Source of the DNA: Armatimonadota bacterium
GTDB taxonomy: Bacteria; Armatimonadota; Fervidibacteria; Fervidibacterales; Fervidibacteraceae
Length of the DNA: 8,739 nt
Direction of reading: 5' to 3'
NCBI GenBank assembly: GCA_026419315.1
Contig: JANZZQ010000045.1
Span: 1 to 8,739, forward strand
Program-made: the position numbers and the translations under genes
Shown here: positions 7,019 to 8,739 of the stretch, piece after piece
How the letters are laid out: each line of letters starts with the position of its first letter
How positions within the stretch are numbered: the first letter of the stretch is position 1
The notes under the pieces: model-generated
Database searches by the model: none
Told to the model about the DNA's origin: nothing
What the model saw: the letters and a program-made list of their open reading frames with translations, nothing else

Positions 7019-7047
7019 TTGACACCTTCGAAATTCCTCGTTAAACT
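7019..7047 (+). promoter_or_regulatory. Sigma-70-type promoter for the cold-shock gene
   Basis: TTGACA (7019-7024), a 17-base spacer, and TAAACT (7042-7047) make a near-consensus promoter. The start would fall near 7054, giving an untranslated leader of about 140 bases before the GTG at 7193. E. coli cspA is known for a leader of similar length (about 160 bases), which supports the assignment. Confidence 0.7.
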
Positions 7048-7075
7048 GCAAACTGTCGGTCGTTTGCCAGTTTGC
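7048..7075. repeat. 8-bp perfect inverted repeat at the predicted transcription start of the cold-shock gene
   Basis: GCAAACTG (7048-7055) and CAGTTTGC (7068-7075) are perfect complements with a 12-base loop. GCAAAC also pairs with GTTTGC at 7062-7067. The left arm abuts the -10 box and spans the expected start site, so a protein-binding operator is at least as likely as an RNA hairpin. Confidence 0.4.
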
Positions 7076-7119
7076 GCTTTCGTGGGCTGGCAGGCGATGG
7101 GAGAATGGCTGGTGCTTGG

Positions 7120-7192
7120 TCGGGCTTGCGTCCTCCCAGACGCAAGTTCCCGATAAGTGCCGGTCAAACAAAAAGATGGGAGGACGCAAGCT
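7120..7192 (+). promoter_or_regulatory. Two-state leader RNA controlling the SD of the cold-shock gene
   Basis: State 1: 7124-7138 pairs over 15 perfect bases with 7177-7191, burying the SD GGGAGGA (7178-7184) and ending one base before the GTG start; the loop is 38 bases. State 2: TCGGG plus CTTGCGTC (7120-7132) pairs with GACGCAAG plus CCCGA (7139-7153), 13 pairs with a 2-base bulge and the 6-base loop CTCCCA, leaving the SD free. The states exclude each other because both use 7124-7132; GACGCAAG occurs twice (7139-7146 and 7184-7191) as competing partners. A further TGGGAG at 7098-7103 could also capture CTCCCA. The pairings are seen directly; control of translation by temperature or another signal is inferred. 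Confidence 0.65.
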
Positions 7193-7423
7193 GTGGCAGT
7201 AGGTCGTGTCAAATGGTTTAACGACCAAAAAGGTTACGGGTTCATTGAACAGGAAGGCGGAGAGGATGTCTTCGTTCACTACACCGCAATCCAAGGGCGT
7301 GGTTATCGTTCCCTGAAGGAAGGACAAATTGTCCAGTTTGACATCGAACGCACGCCCAAAGGCTTAAGGGCAGCCAATGTCAGAGTTATCGGTGAGGAAA
7401 AAGGGCGAAAGCTAACCTTCTGA
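7193..7423 (+). CDS. csp: Cold-shock domain protein (CspA family)
   Basis: This 76-residue protein is one five-stranded OB-fold cold-shock domain. It opens MAVGRVKWFNDQKGYGFI, contains RNP1 (KGYGFI) and RNP2 (VFVHY), and continues with the family-typical LKEGQIVQFDIERTPKGLRAANV. It binds single-stranded RNA and DNA and acts as an RNA chaperone in the cytoplasm. Length is slightly above the usual 65-70 residues because of a basic C-terminal tail. The GTG at 7193 is chosen because GGGAGGA (7178-7184) lies 8 bases upstream and the family begins at exactly this residue; the in-frame GTG at 7157 would add 12 unrelated residues and lacks an SD. It has its own promoter and a long structured leader that can hide the SD. 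A 78-base gap separates it from the next gene, with no clear terminator, so read-through is possible. Confidence 0.96.
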   Translation: MAVGRVKWFNDQKGYGFIEQEGGEDVFVHYTAIQGRGYRSLKEGQIVQFDIERTPKGLRAANVRVIGEEKGRKLTF

Positions 7424-7501
7424 GAAAATAAAGGGAATCCGACGCGCCATCCATAGACCGCAGCGGAGTCACTGGGAAACTCGTCAACGGAGTGAGTGGA
7501 A

Positions 7502-8158
7502 ATGGTGCGGATGACTGGGTTGATAGTTTTTTGTTTGCCGTTGTTGCTGTTATCAGGTTGCGTTGAGGTTGAAATTCAAGTGGGCAGTCGGGGAAAAATC
7601 ACCCAAACATTCACCGCTACAGTTTCCCAGCGAGCGGCAGATGTTTTGAAGGCAGCGGTGCAGAACTACTTAGGTCGTGATTGGCGAGTCACCGTTGAGC
7701 GCAAAAGCGAGAAAATGAACATCGTTCGCGCATGGAAGTCTTACAAGCTGTCCCCGGGAGCTAAACCCATGCCCGGAGTGGTTGCGGAGTTCCGCCGTCG
7801 CAATGGGTGGTTTAGAGCAACTTATGAACTCAGGGTTCGTTATGAACCTTCGGAACTGCTGCTGACGAAGGAAGAGCAAGGAATTGCTTTCAACAGGAAG
7901 GTCACCGTTCGCATCTTCATGCCAGGTCGCATCCTTCCCGAACAATCCACAGTCGCGTCTGTTGACGGCAATAGGGCTGAGTTAACTTTAGACCCGCTAA
8001 GCCGAACCGAAGTGCATATTGTCGCTGTGGGTGTGATCTGGTGGCGCGTTGGGATATTGCTTTTGGTGGCAGCGTTTTTGATATGGCTCATTGCCCCCTA
8101 TTTGCCCCGCATTGTTGAGAGATTCAGGAAACCAACTGTCAAAGTCGTTCAGCGGTGA
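7502..8158 (+). CDS. LppM/DUF3153-like lipoprotein with C-terminal membrane helix
   Basis: The protein has 218 residues from the ATG at 7502, preferred because the SD GGAGTGAG (7489-7496) is correctly spaced for it; the GTG at 7496 would overlap that SD. The N-terminal signal ends in a lipobox L-S-G-C with Cys20. A beta-rich domain (about 21-165) resembles the LppM/DUF3153 type: VEIQVGSRGKITQTFTATVS near its start, and a conserved-looking VASVDGNRAELTL before the end. A hydrophobic helix (about 172-199) is followed by a basic tail, so the C-terminus should lie in the cytoplasm. The protein would be held by both a lipid and a membrane helix, with the beta domain outside. The actual function is unknown; mycobacterial LppM is linked to envelope and host interaction, which need not transfer. 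Its TGA overlaps a possible GTG start of the next gene, suggesting co-transcription with it. The family match is by pattern and moderately sure. Confidence 0.8.
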   Translation: MVRMTGLIVFCLPLLLLSGCVEVEIQVGSRGKITQTFTATVSQRAADVLKAAVQNYLGRDWRVTVERKSEKMNIVRAWKSYKLSPGAKPMPGVVAEFRRRNGWFRATYELRVRYEPSELLLTKEEQGIAFNRKVTVRIFMPGRILPEQSTVASVDGNRAELTLDPLSRTEVHIVAVGVIWWRVGILLLVAAFLIWLIAPYLPRIVERFRKPTVKVVQR

Positions 8159-8166
8159 TTGAGCCC

Positions 8167-8739
8167 ATGATGGTTGACAGTCACGCCCATTTAAACCACC
8201 CTCAGTTTAACCACGATTGGCAAGATGCGTTGAGGCGGGCGAAGGAAACCGGGGTCAGGATAGTGCTGAATGTGGGTTACGACATCGCTTCAAGCGAGTG
8301 GGCGATTAGACAGTGCCTTGAAGCCCCCAAGGATGCGGCGCAACTTTTCGCCTCAGTTGCGGTCCACCCCCATGACGCTAAAACGTGGAACGAAAACTCT
8401 GCAAGCAAACTGTATGAGTTGGCGAAACACCATTCGGTTGTAGCCATCGGCGAAATTGGTCTTGACTTCCATTACAACTTCTCGCCCCGTGATGCTCAAA
8501 TTCGAGCCTTTGCTGAACAGCTGGAAATTGCCTCTCAACTGAACCTGCCCGTTGTCCTTCACGTCCGCGAGGCCCACAGGGAAGCGTTGGAAATTGTGCG
8601 AGTTTTCGGTGCCTCGGTTCGCGGTGTTGCCCATTGCTTTACGGGCACTTGGGAGGAAGCAAAGGCTTGGCTTGATTTGGGGTTTTATGTTGGCATAACT
8701 GGCATCGTGACCTTCGGGCGCAAGTCGGAGGATGTCAAG
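8167..8739 (+). CDS. TatD-family metal-dependent hydrolase (3' end missing)
   Basis: The frame is open to the right edge and gives 191 residues of a family usually about 255 long. The start is ATG 8167 (or 8170), with GGTGA (8154-8158) 8 bases upstream; an in-frame GTG at 8155 overlapping the previous stop is a less likely start. Metal-site motifs appear in order: VDSHAHL (His6, His8), VAVHPHDA, AIGEIGLDFHY (Glu96), VVLHVREA (His132) and AHCFTG (His156). The last metal-ligand Asp would lie beyond the window. TatD enzymes are TIM-barrel amidohydrolase relatives with 3'-5' DNase/RNase activity and a proposed role in DNA repair or nucleic-acid turnover; related members act as D-aminoacyl-tRNA deacylases. 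It starts 8 bases after the LppM-like gene and is probably translated from the same message. Family assignment is certain; which member is not. Confidence 0.95.
   Translation, partial: MMVDSHAHLNHPQFNHDWQDALRRAKETGVRIVLNVGYDIASSEWAIRQCLEAPKDAAQLFASVAVHPHDAKTWNENSASKLYELAKHHSVVAIGEIGLDFHYNFSPRDAQIRAFAEQLEIASQLNLPVVLHVREAHREALEIVRVFGASVRGVAHCFTGTWEEAKAWLDLGFYVGITGIVTFGRKSEDVK

Noticed and set aside
6974..7060. Minus-strand promoter for the enolase-family gene
   Set aside because: A TTGGCA-like box exists near 7003-7008 but no acceptable -10 follows at the right distance, so I do not call one.
7157..7192. GTG at 7157 as the start of the cold-shock protein
   Set aside because: It adds 12 residues foreign to the family and has no SD; the GTG at 7193 has GGGAGGA 8 bases upstream and gives the canonical N-terminus.
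7464..7502. Imperfect direct repeat (CGGAGTCACTGGGAAA / CGGAGTGAGTGGAAA) before the LppM-like gene
   Set aside because: Short and imperfect; it duplicates an SD-like GGAG but nothing shows a regulatory role.
1..8739. CRISPR array, tRNA, rRNA, transposase or phage genes
   Set aside because: No regularly spaced repeats, no cloverleaf or rRNA signature and no mobile-element protein were found on either strand.

Overview
The window looks like chromosomal DNA from a free-living bacterium: genes are closely packed, base composition is moderate, GTG starts are frequent and most starts have a good Shine-Dalgarno (SD) site. Two lipoproteins and a FecR-like exported protein point to an elaborate cell envelope. 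Gene style and the mix of families (TPR-CHAT, CHASE2 kinase, short GC-rich hairpin repeats) would fit a thermophilic lineage near Armatimonadota/Fervidibacteria. That placement is a low-confidence impression, because no marker gene is present.

Layout. (1) 3-1760 (+): the 3' part of a TPR-CHAT protein with both caspase-like catalytic residues, cut by the window edge. (2) 1761-2053: a 293-base spacer with two diverged copies of a 26-base hairpin unit and a strong sigma-70-type promoter (1959-1986). (3) 2054-5551 (+): a tight three-gene unit encoding a 65-residue lipoprotein, a CHASE2 hybrid histidine kinase with a C-terminal receiver, and an exported FecR-like/TPR protein. Together with the CHAT gene this reads as an envelope-sensing locus whose output is not visible here. 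(4) 5573-6973 (-): a convergent enolase-superfamily gene of the muconate-lactonizing subgroup with an extra acidic insertion. (5) 6974-7192: divergent spacer with a promoter and a long structured leader. (6) 7193-8739 (+): a cold-shock protein, a LppM-like lipoprotein with a C-terminal membrane helix, and the first 191 codons of a TatD-family hydrolase, cut by the right edge.

The most striking signal is the leader of the cold-shock gene. One RNA segment (7124-7138) can pair perfectly over 15 bases with the ribosome binding site (7177-7191), or can fold locally with 7139-7153 and leave that site free. This is a two-state switch architecture on a gene whose E. coli counterpart is controlled by a rearranging leader of similar length. 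The second point of interest is the CHAT / lipoprotein / CHASE2-kinase / FecR neighbourhood. The third is a set of short hairpin repeats, one of which lies inside the CHAT coding sequence.
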